Of a stretch of DNA of 64,000 nucleotides, positions 42,509 through 51,456 are shown one piece after another. The stretch spans positions 163,013 to 227,012 of the forward strand of contig NZ_PCOT01000001.1 in the NCBI RefSeq assembly GCF_002979415.1, in the 5' to 3' direction. The translations under genes and the position numbers were made by a program. This stretch comes from Microbacterium sp. MYb72. GTDB lineage: Bacteria > Actinomycetota > Actinomycetes > Actinomycetales > Microbacteriaceae. The notes under the pieces were generated by a model. The model made no database searches and had not been told where the DNA came from. It worked only from the letters and a program-made list of their open reading frames with translations. Each line of letters begins with the position of its first letter. The first letter of the stretch is position 1.

Positions 42509-43306
42509 TCAGGCGGAGCGGCGGAGCTTGACGGTGAGCGAGTCGGCGAGCACGGCGATGCGATCGTCGGCGGACCAGCGCTGGGCGAGACGCGCGAGGA
42601 CCGCGTCGAGCACCTCGCGCTCGAGTCCGTCGACGAGCTCGAGGATCACGACGAGCTCAGGGCCGCGGAGCCTCGCGTCCGGGTCGCCCGCGGCGACGGC
42701 GACGTCGATCACCGCGAGCTCGTGCGCGACGCTCTCCTGGAGCGCGCCGAACACCTCCGGCGAGAGGAAGCTCGGCTCCCAGGAATGCCCCTGAGCGATC
42801 GCCCACACGGCGGGACGGCGGATCACGAACTCCGTGTCGGACGTCGGGTCCAGCACGATCAGATCGGTGTCGTCGGCGGAGGCCGCCAGCGCGGCGCGCA
42901 CGGCCTCGACCGGAATGGGCCGGGCTGTGGCATCCCACCGCTGCATCGCATCGACCGAGGAGAACACCGGCTGCACGCGGCGGCCGTCGGGGGCCGCGAC
43001 CGTGACGATCGACAGCTCCTGCGTCTTGTCGACGACCAGGCCCGTGGGACCTACGCCCTCATCGCCCTTCTCGGCGACGAGGGGAATCAGCACGCGCGCG
43101 GAGCGGAAGGCGTCGATGACCTCGGTCTGAGCGCCCTCACCCGCACGGAACCTCTGCAGCGCCTCGAGCAGCGCGGGGTCGGCGGAGCCGTCGTCCGCGG
43201 CGTGCGGATTCGGCTCGAAACTGCGCCCCTCCCACGGAACGCCCGCCGAGTCGCCGTGATTGTGCGACTCGGGCCCGCAGGAGTGCGCGTCAGTCTCCTG
43301 CGACAT
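42509..43306 (-). CDS. SseB-family protein
   Basis: 265 residues. An N-terminal SseB domain (about 45-170: [66 protein letters not shown]) and a C-terminal domain ending [19 protein letters not shown]. Enhances serine-sensitivity family; the biochemical role is unclear. Its start overlaps the end of hisA by 17 bases, so it is likely the last gene of the his block. The N-terminus holds a Cys/His-rich stretch, [13 protein letters not shown]. Confidence 0.83.
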   Translation of the reverse strand: MSQETDAHSCGPESHNHGDSAGVPWEGRSFEPNPHAADDGSADPALLEALQRFRAGEGAQTEVIDAFRSARVLIPLVAEKGDEGVGPTGLVVDKTQELSIVTVAAPDGRRVQPVFSSVDAMQRWDATARPIPVEAVRAALAASADDTDLIVLDPTSDTEFVIRRPAVWAIAQGHSWEPSFLSPEVFGALQESVAHELAVIDVAVAAGDPDARLRGPELVVILELVDGLEREVLDAVLARLAQRWSADDRIAVLADSLTVKLRRSA

Positions 43307-44036
43307 CCAGAGCCTCGGCCAGCGTGAACGCTCCGGCATACAGCGCCTTGCCGACGATGGCACCCTCGACGCCCAGCGGCACGAGCTCGCGGAGAGCGGC
43401 GATGTCGTCAAGGTTCGCGATGCCGCCGGAGGCGACGACGGGCTTCGGGGTGCGCGAGGTCATCTCGCGCAGGAGCTCGAGGTTCGGTCCGCGGAGCGTG
43501 CCGTCCTTGGTCACGTCGGTCACGACGTAGCGGCTGCAGCCGGCATCCTCGAGACGATCCAGGACCTCCCAGAGATCGCCGCCGTCCTTCGTCCAGCCGC
43601 GGGCCGCGAGGGTCGTGCCGCGCACGTCGAGGCCGACCGCGATCGCCTCGCCGAACCGGCCGATGACGTCTGCCGCCCACTCGGGGTTCTCCAGCGCCGC
43701 GGTCCCGAGGTTGATGCGCGTGGCGCCGCTCTCGAGCGCCGCCTCCAGCGTCGCGTCGTCGCGGATGCCGCCGGAGAGCTCGATGTTGACGTTCTTGAAC
43801 TGCTTGATCACCTTGCGCAGGATGGGGGCGTTGCTCCCCCGTCCGAAAGCGGCGTCGAGGTCGACGAGGTGGATCCACTTCGCGCCCTGCGCCACCCACT
43901 CCCCCGCTGCGTCGAGAGGATCGCCGTAGCTGGTCTCGCTGCCGGCCTCGCCCTGCGTGAGGCGGACGGCCTTGCCGCCCGCGACATCGACGGCCGGGAG
44001 CAGAGTGAGGGAGGGAGACTGCGCGAAGTCGTTCAT
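43290..44036 (-). CDS. hisA: PriA/HisA-type isomerase of histidine (and perhaps tryptophan) synthesis
   Basis: 248 residues, TIM barrel. [21 protein letters not shown] carries the first catalytic Asp; [15 protein letters not shown] and [12 protein letters not shown] are the phosphate loops; [15 protein letters not shown] holds the second Asp. In actinobacteria lacking trpF this enzyme (PriA) also isomerizes phosphoribosyl-anthranilate; the dual role is inferred. ATG at 44036 with AAGGA upstream. It lies 100 bases after hisH. Confidence 0.95.
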   Translation of the reverse strand: MNDFAQSPSLTLLPAVDVAGGKAVRLTQGEAGSETSYGDPLDAAGEWVAQGAKWIHLVDLDAAFGRGSNAPILRKVIKQFKNVNIELSGGIRDDATLEAALESGATRINLGTAALENPEWAADVIGRFGEAIAVGLDVRGTTLAARGWTKDGGDLWEVLDRLEDAGCSRYVVTDVTKDGTLRGPNLELLREMTSRTPKPVVASGGIANLDDIAALRELVPLGVEGAIVGKALYAGAFTLAEALDVAGD

Positions 44037-44136
44037 GACGTCCTTGAGTGGTGGGAGTGCGCCGATGAGAGGCACGAGAACCGAGGTTACCCTCGCAATC
44101 GGCGCTCGTTCAAATGCGTGACGCCGATCGAGGAGG

Positions 44137-44772
44137 TCAGAGGCTGCCGACCCAGTTGCGCAGCAGCTGGATGCCCGCGTCTCCGGACTTCTCCGGGTGG
44201 AACTGGGTGGCCGAGAGCGGGCCGTTCTCGACGGCTGCGAGGAAGGGATCTCCGTACGTCGTCCAGGTGAGCACGGGCTGCGGGAACGGAGGGATGACGT
44301 CGAGCTCCCAGGACTGCGCCGCGTACGAGTGCACGAAGTAGAACCGCTCCTGCTCGATGCCGCGGAACAGCACGCTGTCGGCGCCGGGCTCGACCGTGTT
44401 CCAGCCCATGTGCGGCAGGACCGGCGCGTTGAGCTCCGTCACCGCGCCCGGCCATTCGCCGAGGCCCTCGGTGTCGTGTCCGCGCTCGACGCCGTGGGAG
44501 AACAGCACCTGCATGCCGACGCAGATGCCCAGCACCGGGCGCCCGCCGGCGAGCCGACGATCGATGATCTCGTCACCGCCGTGGGCGAACAGCGCGTCGC
44601 GGACGGCCTGGAATGCGCCGACGCCAGGAACCACGAGGCCGTCGGCCTCCAGCGCCTGCGTCTTGTCGCGGGTGAGCACGGCATCCGCTCCCGCGGCGAC
44701 GAGCGCCTTGACGGCGGAATGGACGTTGCCGGACTCGTAGTCGAAGACCGCGACCGTGGGCGCGCTGCTCAC
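44137..44772 (-). CDS. hisH: Imidazole glycerol phosphate synthase, glutaminase subunit
   Basis: 211 residues, class I glutaminase supplying ammonia to HisF. Catalytic Cys in [12 protein letters not shown], His and Glu in [13 protein letters not shown], oxyanion strand VVPGVGAF. It overlaps hisB by four bases. hisF is not in the window. Confidence 0.96.
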   Translation of the reverse strand: MSSAPTVAVFDYESGNVHSAVKALVAAGADAVLTRDKTQALEADGLVVPGVGAFQAVRDALFAHGGDEIIDRRLAGGRPVLGICVGMQVLFSHGVERGHDTEGLGEWPGAVTELNAPVLPHMGWNTVEPGADSVLFRGIEQERFYFVHSYAAQSWELDVIPPFPQPVLTWTTYGDPFLAAVENGPLSATQFHPEKSGDAGIQLLRNWVGSL

Positions 44773-45380
44773 AGCGCGCCCTTGGTGGACGGGACGCCGT
44801 CGACCAGCGGATCGAGGGCTTTCGCCTGGCGGAAGGCACGCGCGAAGGCCTTGTACTCCGCCTCGGCGATGTGGTGAGGATCGCGGCCGCCCAGCACGCG
44901 GACGTGCACGGTGAGTCCGGCGTTGAACGTGATCGCCTCGAACGAGTGCCGCACGAGGGCGCCCGTGAAGTGACCGCCGATGAGGTGGTACTCGAATCCT
45001 GTGGGCTCACCTTCGTGCACGAGGTACGGGCGACCGGAGATGTCCACGACCGCCTGCGCGAGCGCCTCGTCGAGAGGGACCAGCGCGTCGCCGTAGCGGG
45101 AGATGCCGGACTTGTCGCCCAGCGCCTCGCGGATCGCCTGCCCGAGCACGATCGAGACGTCCTCGACGGTGTGGTGCGCATCGATGTTCGTGTCGCCGGA
45201 CGCCCGCACCGTGAGGTCGGTGAGGGAGTGCTTCGCGAACGCTGTCAGCATGTGGTCGAAGAACGGCACCGAGGTGTCGATGCGGCTCACACCCGTCCCG
45301 TCGAGGTTGAGCTCGAGCTCGACCGTGGACTCCGACGTGCTGCGCACGCGGCGGGCTGTGCGCGGGGCGGGGGTGCTCAT
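44769..45380 (-). CDS. hisB: Imidazoleglycerol-phosphate dehydratase
   Basis: 203 residues, monofunctional form. Metal-binding HFDH-like and HHTVED motifs appear as [31 protein letters not shown] and [18 protein letters not shown]. Overlaps hisC and hisH by four bases each. Confidence 0.97.
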   Translation of the reverse strand: MSTPAPRTARRVRSTSESTVELELNLDGTGVSRIDTSVPFFDHMLTAFAKHSLTDLTVRASGDTNIDAHHTVEDVSIVLGQAIREALGDKSGISRYGDALVPLDEALAQAVVDISGRPYLVHEGEPTGFEYHLIGGHFTGALVRHSFEAITFNAGLTVHVRVLGGRDPHHIAEAEYKAFARAFRQAKALDPLVDGVPSTKGAL

Positions 45381-46462
45381 GATGCCGATCCTATCGAGGC
45401 GAGGGCGTCGAGGAACGCCGTGGTCTCGGCCTCCGTGCCCGCGGTGACGCGGAGGTGGCCGGGGATGCCGACGTCGCGGATCAGCACGCCCCTGTCGTAC
45501 AGCTGCTGCCACGTGGCCTTCGGGTCGACCACGCCACCGAAGAGGACGAAGTTCGACCAGGACTCGTGCGGCGTGTACCCGAGCGCCTCCAGGGTCGCCG
45601 AGATGCGGTCGCGCTGCTCGACGATCTCGTCGACCATGCCGAGCATGACATCGGCGTTGCGCAGCGCGGCGATCGCCGCCGCCTGGGTGAGGGCGCTCAG
45701 GTGATAGGGCAGGCGCACGAGGCGCAGCGCGTCGATGAACGCGGGATCGGCGGCCAGGTAGCCCACCCGCGCTCCCGCGAAGGCGAACGCCTTGCTCATC
45801 GTGCGCGACACCGCCAGACGCGGACGCCCCTCGAGAAGGGAGAGGGCGGATGCCGCCTCCCTCGGTGCGAACTCCTGATACGCCTCGTCGACGATCACGA
45901 TGCCTCTGGCCGCCTCGTAGACGGCCTCGACGACGTCGAGCCCGAGGGGCGTGCCCGTCGGGTTGTTCGGGGAGCACAGCAGGATCACGTCGGGGTCGAC
46001 AGCGCGCACCTGAGCAGCAGCATCTTCCGCGGTGATCGTGTAGTCGGGCTCGCGGACACCCGCCACCCAGCGTGCGCCGGTGCCCTGAGCGATCAGCGGG
46101 TACATGGAGTACGTGGGCGCGAAGCCGAACGCCGTGCGTCCAGGACCGCCGAAGGCCTGGAGGATGTGCTGCAGCACCTCGTTCGAGCCGTTGCCCGCCC
46201 AGATCTGGTCGGCAGTGAGGCCGTGCCCGAGATACTCGGCGAAGCCCTCGCGCAGAGTCGTGAACTCTCGATCCGGGTAGCGGTTCATGTCGCGCAGCGC
46301 CACGGCGATGTCGTCGAGGATGTCGCTGGCGACGGCATCCGGAATGGGATGCGTGTTCTCGTTGACGTTGAGCGCGATGGGAAGCGGGGCCTGCGGAGCT
46401 CCGTAGGGAGTCAATCCGCGGAGGTCATCGCGAAGCGGGAGGTCAGCGAGTGATGCGGTCAC
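45377..46462 (-). CDS. hisC: Histidinol-phosphate aminotransferase
   Basis: 361 residues, class I/II PLP aminotransferase. Seen: [52 protein letters not shown] and the Schiff-base Lys in [18 protein letters not shown]. The GTG at 46462 is preferred (product [13 protein letters not shown]) because TAGCAT precedes it by seven bases; the in-frame ATG at 46471 overlaps that -10. First gene of hisC-B-H-A. Confidence 0.96.
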   Translation of the reverse strand: MTASLADLPLRDDLRGLTPYGAPQAPLPIALNVNENTHPIPDAVASDILDDIAVALRDMNRYPDREFTTLREGFAEYLGHGLTADQIWAGNGSNEVLQHILQAFGGPGRTAFGFAPTYSMYPLIAQGTGARWVAGVREPDYTITAEDAAAQVRAVDPDVILLCSPNNPTGTPLGLDVVEAVYEAARGIVIVDEAYQEFAPREAASALSLLEGRPRLAVSRTMSKAFAFAGARVGYLAADPAFIDALRLVRLPYHLSALTQAAAIAALRNADVMLGMVDEIVEQRDRISATLEALGYTPHESWSNFVLFGGVVDPKATWQQLYDRGVLIRDVGIPGHLRVTAGTEAETTAFLDALASIGSAS

Positions 46463-46469
46463 CCTTCCC

Positions 46470-46475
46470 ATGCTA
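46470..46475 (-). promoter_or_regulatory. -10 element TAGCAT, leaderless promoter of the his operon
   Basis: TANNNT hexamer seven bases before the GTG start chosen for hisC. Confidence 0.35.
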
Positions 46476-46564
46476 GGACGCGCGAAGGCCGATGATGCAC
46501 CGGGTGACGCCGCATTGCGCATGCACCGCTCTCCCGACGGGCTCGCAGGACGCGCGCTCCGAGA

Positions 46565-46927
46565 TCACTCGGAGTACTGCGCGGGGATGGCGAGCTCGTC
46601 GCCGATCTGCAGTGCGCCGCCCGTGAGCATGTTGAGCCGACTGATCTCGCCGATCACCTCGCGAGGGTCGGCGTCGGGAGCGACCGTGGTGGCGATCGAC
46701 CAGAGGGTGTCCCCCGGCATCACCGTGACGGTCTCGAAGGACGCCGTCGCGACGTGAGCACCGGACGCCGCCGCGCTTCCACCGCTGAGCGCGGCGAAGG
46801 CGATGCCCGCCGCGAGAGGGATCGAGGCGAGCCCGAGGAGCACGCGGCGACCGCGGACCGTCAGACGCAGGCGTGCGGCCGGACGTGCCGGAAGGACTGC
46901 TGCGGTTCCGAAGGTGATGGTGCTCAT
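46565..46927 (-). CDS. LysM-domain membrane protein divergent from lexA
   Basis: 120 residues: cytoplasmic basic N-terminus, one membrane helix (about 32-52, VLLGLASIPLAAGIAFAAL) and an extracellular LysM peptidoglycan-binding domain (about 67-118, VMPGDTLWSIATTVAPDADP, LNMLTGGALQIGDELAIP). Same arrangement as the SOS-induced LysM genes next to lexA in mycobacteria and corynebacteria, which act on the wall or block division after DNA damage. AAGGGAG ribosome-binding site. Damage induction is inferred from the LexA-type sites upstream. Confidence 0.85.
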   Translation of the reverse strand: MSTITFGTAAVLPARPAARLRLTVRGRRVLLGLASIPLAAGIAFAALSGGSAAASGAHVATASFETVTVMPGDTLWSIATTVAPDADPREVIGEISRLNMLTGGALQIGDELAIPAQYSE

Positions 46928-47032
46928 GTCGTGCTCCCTTTCTGCCCTCCGGCGGATCATCCCCGCCGGAGAAAGTTGGCGTAGCGTTCGCATCCAGGAC
47001 TCGGCCGGGAGTCAGGAATGCGAAGCTACGTA

Positions 47033-47048
47033 CCGAAGATATCTTCGA
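47033..47048. promoter_or_regulatory. Candidate LexA site A (CCGAAGATATCTTCGA)
   Basis: Contains the perfect palindrome CGAAGATATCTTCG; 9 of 12 fixed positions match the actinobacterial consensus TCGAACN4GTTCGA. Confidence 0.5.
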
Positions 47049-47072
47049 GTTCGAACATCTGTCAAGCGTTCT

Positions 47073-47088
47073 TCGAAACCTGGTTCGA
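47073..47088. promoter_or_regulatory. Candidate LexA site C (TCGAAACCTGGTTCGA)
   Basis: 11 of 12 fixed positions match TCGAACN4GTTCGA. The best SOS box in the window, 131 bases before the lexA ATG. Confidence 0.75.
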
Positions 47089-47104
47089 GAATCTGCCGAC
47101 ACGC

Positions 47105-47120
47105 TCGAACAGATCTTCCA
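47105..47120. promoter_or_regulatory. Candidate LexA site D (TCGAACAGATCTTCCA)
   Basis: 10 of 12 fixed positions match the SOS box consensus, 32 bases (three helical turns) from site C. Confidence 0.55.
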
Positions 47121-47134
47121 GATCGGGCCGTTTC

Positions 47135-47150
47135 TCGGATACGGTTTCGA
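47135..47150. promoter_or_regulatory. Candidate LexA site E (TCGGATACGGTTTCGA)
   Basis: 9 of 12 fixed positions match. A further half-site TCGAAC (47051-47056, inside the palindrome GTTCGAAC) lies between sites A and C. Confidence 0.4.
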
Positions 47151-47218
47151 TACGGATACCCCACCACGGACCTCCGACATTCGAACTGCGACGCCGGAAT
47201 CGCGTACAAAGGAGCACG

Positions 47219-47905
47219 ATGAGCGAGAACTCCGCCCCCGACACCGAGGCGCCGCGTACCCGTCGCCGCAAGAGCCTCAGCCCCAAGCAGATGGCGATCC
47301 TCGAGGTCATCCAGAACTCGATCAGCCGGCACGGCTATCCGCCGAGCATGCGCGAGATCGGCGACGCCGTCGGCCTCAAGTCGCTGTCCAGCGTCACGCA
47401 TCAACTCGGACAGCTGGAGCTCAGCGGCTATCTGCGCCGCGACCCCGGCAAGACCAGGGCCATGGAGGTGCTCATCGACCTCCCCGGCGCGAGCGGCGAG
47501 AATCCCGCCGATGTCGCCACCCCGGTCGGAGACGCCGCTCTCGTGCCGCTGGTGGGTCGCATCGCCGCCGGAGTGCCGATCACCGCGGATCAGCAGGTCG
47601 AGGAGATCTTCCCGCTCCCCCGGCAGCTCGTCGGCAAGGGCGACCTGTTCATGCTCAAGGTGTCGGGTGAGTCGATGATCGACGCCGCGATCTGCGACGG
47701 GGACTGGGTCGTGGTGCGTTCGCAGCACAGCGCGGAGAACGGCGAGATCGTCGCGGCCATGCTCGACGGCGAGGCCACGGTCAAGGTGCTCCGCCGCCGC
47801 GACGGACACACCTGGCTCCTCCCCCGCAACTCCGCCTTCGAGCCCATCCTGGGCGACGAGGCCGTGATCCTCGGCAAGATCGTCGCGGTGCTGCGCGCGG
47901 TCTGA
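47219..47905 (+). CDS. lexA: SOS repressor LexA
   Basis: 228 residues. N-terminal winged helix-turn-helix (about 17-80: [41 protein letters not shown]) and C-terminal S24 self-cleaving domain: cleavage at Ala-Gly in [12 protein letters not shown], catalytic Ser in [10 protein letters not shown] and Lys in [13 protein letters not shown] at 47219 with AAAGGAG; an upstream open frame crosses the operators and is not coding. Autoregulation is likely through the boxes at 47033-47150. A strong terminator follows. Confidence 0.97.
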   Translation: MSENSAPDTEAPRTRRRKSLSPKQMAILEVIQNSISRHGYPPSMREIGDAVGLKSLSSVTHQLGQLELSGYLRRDPGKTRAMEVLIDLPGASGENPADVATPVGDAALVPLVGRIAAGVPITADQQVEEIFPLPRQLVGKGDLFMLKVSGESMIDAAICDGDWVVVRSQHSAENGEIVAAMLDGEATVKVLRRRDGHTWLLPRNSAFEPILGDEAVILGKIVAVLRAV

Positions 47906-47920
47906 CGACGGCTGACGACA

Positions 47921-47959
47921 GCGAACCGCCCTTCCCGAGCCCCGGGAAGGGCGGTTCGC
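47921..47959. terminator. Terminator shared by convergent lexA and metE
   Basis: 17-bp perfect stem (GCGAACCGCCCTTCCCG with its complement), five-base loop, then TTCTCTCTT. Confidence 0.9.
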
Positions 47960-47978
47960 TTCTCTCTTCGGACGGGCG

Positions 47979-50291
47979 TCAGACAGCGACGACCACGTCC
48001 TCGCGCACCCGACGCGTGGCCTCGACGATGTTGCGCAGCGACGCCACGGTCTCGTCGTATCCACGCGTCTTCAGACCGCAGTCGGGGTTGACCCACAGCT
48101 GGCGCGTCGGGATCTCGTCCACCGCGCGGCGCAGCAGCGACTCGACCTCCTCCGCCGAGGGGACGCGCGGCGAGTGGATGTCGTAGACACCGGGGCCGAT
48201 GCCGTGATCGAAGCCGACCTCGGCGATGTCCGCCACGACCTCCATGCGGCTGCGGGCCGCCTCGATAGATGTCACGTCGGCGTCGAGGGCGCGGATCGCG
48301 TCGATCACGACGCCGAACTCCGAGTAGCAGAGGTGGGTGTGCACCTGGGTGCCCGCCGCCGCGCCACCCGTCGCGAGGCGGAACGAGTCCACCGACCACT
48401 GCAGGTACGCGGACTGATCCGCCTTCTTCAGAGGCAGCAGCTCGCGCAGCGCGGGCTCGTCGACCTGGATGATCGCGATACCAGCGGCCTCGAGGTCGGC
48501 GATCTCGTCGCGCAGGGCGAGCGCCACCTGGTTCGCGGTCTCGCCGAGCGGCTGGTCGTCTCTGACGAAGGACCAGGCGAGGATCGTGACGGGGCCCGTC
48601 AGCATCCCCTTCATGTGCTTGGTCGTGAGCGACTGGGCGTACGTCGACCAGTCCACCGTGATCGGAGCGGGACGGGAGACGTCGCCCCACAGGAGGGACG
48701 GACGGGTCGCGCGGGAGCCGTACGACTGCACCCAGCCGTTCTCGGTGACGTCGAAGCCATCGAGGTTCTCGGCGAAGTACTGCACCATGTCATTGCGCTC
48801 CGGCTCACCGTGCACGAGCACGTCGAGGCCCAGGTCCTCCTGCAGCGAGACGACGCTGGCGACCTCGCGACGCAGGAACTCCTCGTAGTCCTCGGCGGGG
48901 ATCTCGCCCCTGGTGAACCGCGCCCGGGCGCGACGGATGTCGCCGGTCTGCGGGAAGGACCCGATCGTCGTGAGCGGCAGCGCCGGAAGGCCGAGGGCCT
49001 CCTGCGCGGACTCGCGCTCCTCGTAGGACACGCGCGAGAAGTCCGCCTCGGTGAGTGCACGGGCACGAACGGCACCGTCGCGGACGCCCGGAGCCGAGAG
49101 ACGGTCCTGCAGGGCAGCGGATGCCGCGTCGAGATCGGCGGCGACGGCCGCACGCCCCTCGGCGAGGCCCCGTGCCAGGGCCACGACCTGCTCGACCTTC
49201 TGGTCGGCGAAGGCGAGCCACGAGACCAGACGCGCATCGAGCTTCGTCTCGTCGGTCACATCGTGCGGCACGTGCAGCAGAGAGGTCGACGTGGAGGCAG
49301 AGACGCCGGCGGCGCCGAGCGCGCGCAGCGCCTCGAGCGTGTCGAAGGCCGAGGCGAGGTCGCCGCGCCAGATGTTGTGACCGTCGACGACGCCGCCCAC
49401 GAGGATCTTCCCCTCCAGGCCGGCTGCGCCGGCGGGGACGCCTCCGCGCACGAGGTCGACGGCGATCGCCTCGATCGGGGCGGCGGCCAGCACGGGGAAC
49501 ACCTCACCGAGGTCGGCGTACGGCGCGGCGACCAGGATCGACGGGCGCGCCGCCGCTCCGCCCAGCACCCCGAGGGCGCGGCCGGCGGCATCCGACAGCG
49601 CAGCGATCGACGCAGGGAGCGACTCGCTGACCAGGGCGGGCTCGTCGAGCTGCACCCACTCCGCACCGGCGTCCTTCAGCCGCGCGAGCAGCTCGACGTA
49701 GACGGGGAGCAGGTCGTCGAGACGCGACAGCGGATCGAACCCCTCGGGGGCGTCGTCCGAGGCCTTCGCCAGAGCGAGGAGGGTCACCGGGCCGACGATG
49801 ACCGGGCGGGTCGTGAATCCGGCCGCCGCGCCCTCTGCGAACTCGCGGACGACACGGTCACTGGACAGCGAGAACACCGTCTCGGGGCCGATCTCCGGCA
49901 CCAGGTAGTGGTAGTTCGAGTCGAACCACTTGGTCATCTCGAGCGGGGCGCGCTCCCCCTCGCCGCGGGCGACCGTGAAGTACGCCGGAAGGCCGATGGT
50001 GCCGTCCTCCGACCGGAGGTCCTCGAACCGCGCGGGGATCGCGCCGACCGTCACCGCGGCGTCGAGCACCTGGTCGTAGTAAGAGAACGACTCGGGGATG
50101 GCGGAGTCGGTGCGGCCGAGGCCGAGCGCGGCGAGACGCTCGCGCGTGGCTGCGCGCAGCTCGGCGGAGGTGGCCTCCAGCTCGGCGAGGTCGGTGCGGC
50201 CGGCCCAGAACGCCTCGACGGCCTTCTTCAGCTCGCGACGGCGACCGATACGGGGGTAGCCGAGGATGGTGCCCTCGGGGAATGCGGACAT
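47979..50291 (-). CDS. metE: Cobalamin-independent methionine synthase
   Basis: 770 residues, full length. Transfers methyl from methyl-tetrahydropteroyl-triglutamate to homocysteine. N-terminal half from LGYPRIGRRRELKKAVEAFW; catalytic C-terminal half with LTTIGSFPQTGDIR, GEPERNDMVQYF, zinc ligands in VHTHLCYSEF and NPDCGLKTRG, and QVDEPALRE for homocysteine. AAAGGAA ribosome-binding site. Lies 29 bases after metF; the pair supplies and uses methyl-folate. Confidence 0.97.
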   Translation of the reverse strand: MSAFPEGTILGYPRIGRRRELKKAVEAFWAGRTDLAELEATSAELRAATRERLAALGLGRTDSAIPESFSYYDQVLDAAVTVGAIPARFEDLRSEDGTIGLPAYFTVARGEGERAPLEMTKWFDSNYHYLVPEIGPETVFSLSSDRVVREFAEGAAAGFTTRPVIVGPVTLLALAKASDDAPEGFDPLSRLDDLLPVYVELLARLKDAGAEWVQLDEPALVSESLPASIAALSDAAGRALGVLGGAAARPSILVAAPYADLGEVFPVLAAAPIEAIAVDLVRGGVPAGAAGLEGKILVGGVVDGHNIWRGDLASAFDTLEALRALGAAGVSASTSTSLLHVPHDVTDETKLDARLVSWLAFADQKVEQVVALARGLAEGRAAVAADLDAASAALQDRLSAPGVRDGAVRARALTEADFSRVSYEERESAQEALGLPALPLTTIGSFPQTGDIRRARARFTRGEIPAEDYEEFLRREVASVVSLQEDLGLDVLVHGEPERNDMVQYFAENLDGFDVTENGWVQSYGSRATRPSLLWGDVSRPAPITVDWSTYAQSLTTKHMKGMLTGPVTILAWSFVRDDQPLGETANQVALALRDEIADLEAAGIAIIQVDEPALRELLPLKKADQSAYLQWSVDSFRLATGGAAAGTQVHTHLCYSEFGVVIDAIRALDADVTSIEAARSRMEVVADIAEVGFDHGIGPGVYDIHSPRVPSAEEVESLLRRAVDEIPTRQLWVNPDCGLKTRGYDETVASLRNIVEATRRVREDVVVAV

Positions 50292-50320
50292 GGGTGTTCC
50301 TTTCAGCGGGGGTTCTGGGG

Positions 50321-51262
50321 TCAGCGGAGTCGGGACACCGGCAGGACGCCGGCCTCCTCAAGGACGGTGAGCACGGTGTCGTGCTGGTTGAACGCGTAGA
50401 GGTGCACGCCGGGTGCGCCGCCGGCGACGACCTCCCTGGCGAGGCGCGCGGCCCACTCGACGCCGATCTCGTGCCGGCCCTCGGGGGTCGGCTCCACGTC
50501 GAGGGCGATGGCGAGCTCGCTGGGCAGCGTCTCGCCGGTGAGCTCGAGCACGCGAGCGAGCCGGACCGGCGAGACGATCGGCATGATGCCGGGGAGGATC
50601 GGGATCGTCACGCCGGCGGCGCGCGCCCTCTCGACGAACGTGAGGTAGTCGTCGGCGTGGAAGAACAGCTGCGTGATCGCGGAGGTCGCGCCAGCGGCCT
50701 GCTTCGCGAGCAGCGCGTCGACATCCTGCCAGCGGTGGACGGAGCGCGGGTGCCCGTTGGGGAAGGCGGCGACCGCGATGCTCGCCTTGCGGCGCGCGCT
50801 CACGCGTGCGGCGCCGGGGATGCCGGGCACCGGCGACTCCTCGTAGGGGGCGCGCTCCGCCTGCACGCGGTCGATGAGCTGCACGAGCTGCGCCGCGCTC
50901 TCCAGATCGCCGAGGAACGGCTCGTCCTGTCCGACGGGCGGATCCCCGCGGAGGGCGAGGAAGCTGAGGATGCCGGCATCCAGGAACTCCCTGATGAGAG
51001 TCGCGGCGCCCGCGTAGGTGTTGCCCACGCAGGTGAGGTGCGCGAGGGGCTCGACGGCGGTGTGCTCGCGGATGAAGCGGAGCACCTCCAGGGAGCGTCC
51101 CCCGGTCGAGCCGCCGGCGCCGTAGGTCACCGAGATGAAGTCGGGCCCTGCGGCCGCCAGCCGACGGACGGTCTCGTGCAGCGCCTCGTGGCTGGACGCC
51201 GAGCGCGGCGGATAGAGCTCGAAGGAGAACGGCACTCGAGGGTTCGGCGTCTCGGAAGACAT
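50321..51262 (-). CDS. metF: Methylenetetrahydrofolate reductase
   Basis: 313 residues, TIM-barrel flavoprotein making 5-methyl-THF. Seen: FSFELYPPRSASSHEALHET with the catalytic Glu, FISVTYGAGGSTGGRSLE, HLTCVGNTYAG, ALRGDPP and QLFFHADDYLTFVERARAAGV. I start at the ATG at 51262, preceded by AGGAGAAG; a longer frame is not conserved. It is followed by metE. The leader of about 120 bases may carry regulation. Confidence 0.95.
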   Translation of the reverse strand: MSSETPNPRVPFSFELYPPRSASSHEALHETVRRLAAAGPDFISVTYGAGGSTGGRSLEVLRFIREHTAVEPLAHLTCVGNTYAGAATLIREFLDAGILSFLALRGDPPVGQDEPFLGDLESAAQLVQLIDRVQAERAPYEESPVPGIPGAARVSARRKASIAVAAFPNGHPRSVHRWQDVDALLAKQAAGATSAITQLFFHADDYLTFVERARAAGVTIPILPGIMPIVSPVRLARVLELTGETLPSELAIALDVEPTPEGRHEIGVEWAARLAREVVAGGAPGVHLYAFNQHDTVLTVLEEAGVLPVSRLR

Positions 51263-51456
51263 CTTCTTCTCCTGGGGACAGGGCGGGCACGGGGCCGCGA
51301 GCGGCGCAGGACTGCGTCGATCTCGCGGGCGGGTGCCGGGCTCGGCTGTCGCTCCACGCACCGGGGCGAACCGGGCGTTTCCAGAAACCTATGGCACGCC
51401 GACGCCCGCCCGCATCCTGTGTGACGTCGTGTGTCGCACGCCAATAGGCTCGAGGC
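51263..51456. other. Divergent metF / S9-peptidase intergenic region
   Basis: 194 bases, no gene seen. Minus strand: possible -10 ATAGGTT near 51390 and a GC-rich metF leader with several potential hairpins, but no riboswitch class I recognise. Plus strand: leaderless promoter of the peptidase at 51445. Confidence 0.5.
51445..51450 (+). promoter_or_regulatory. -10 element TAGGCT, leaderless promoter of the S9 peptidase gene
   Basis: TANNNT hexamer six bases before the ATG at 51457. Confidence 0.4.

Larger units (their letters stand above)
46928..47218. other. Divergent LysM-lexA control region
   Basis: 291 bases with no gene. Its lexA half (47033-47150) is AT-richer and packed with TTCGAA-like words; the LysM half shows only the ribosome-binding site. 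Confidence 0.7.

Noticed and set aside
47018..47218. 67-residue N-terminal extension of LexA
   Set aside because: It would translate the operator region; the ATG at 47219 has AAAGGAG and matches the family N-terminus.
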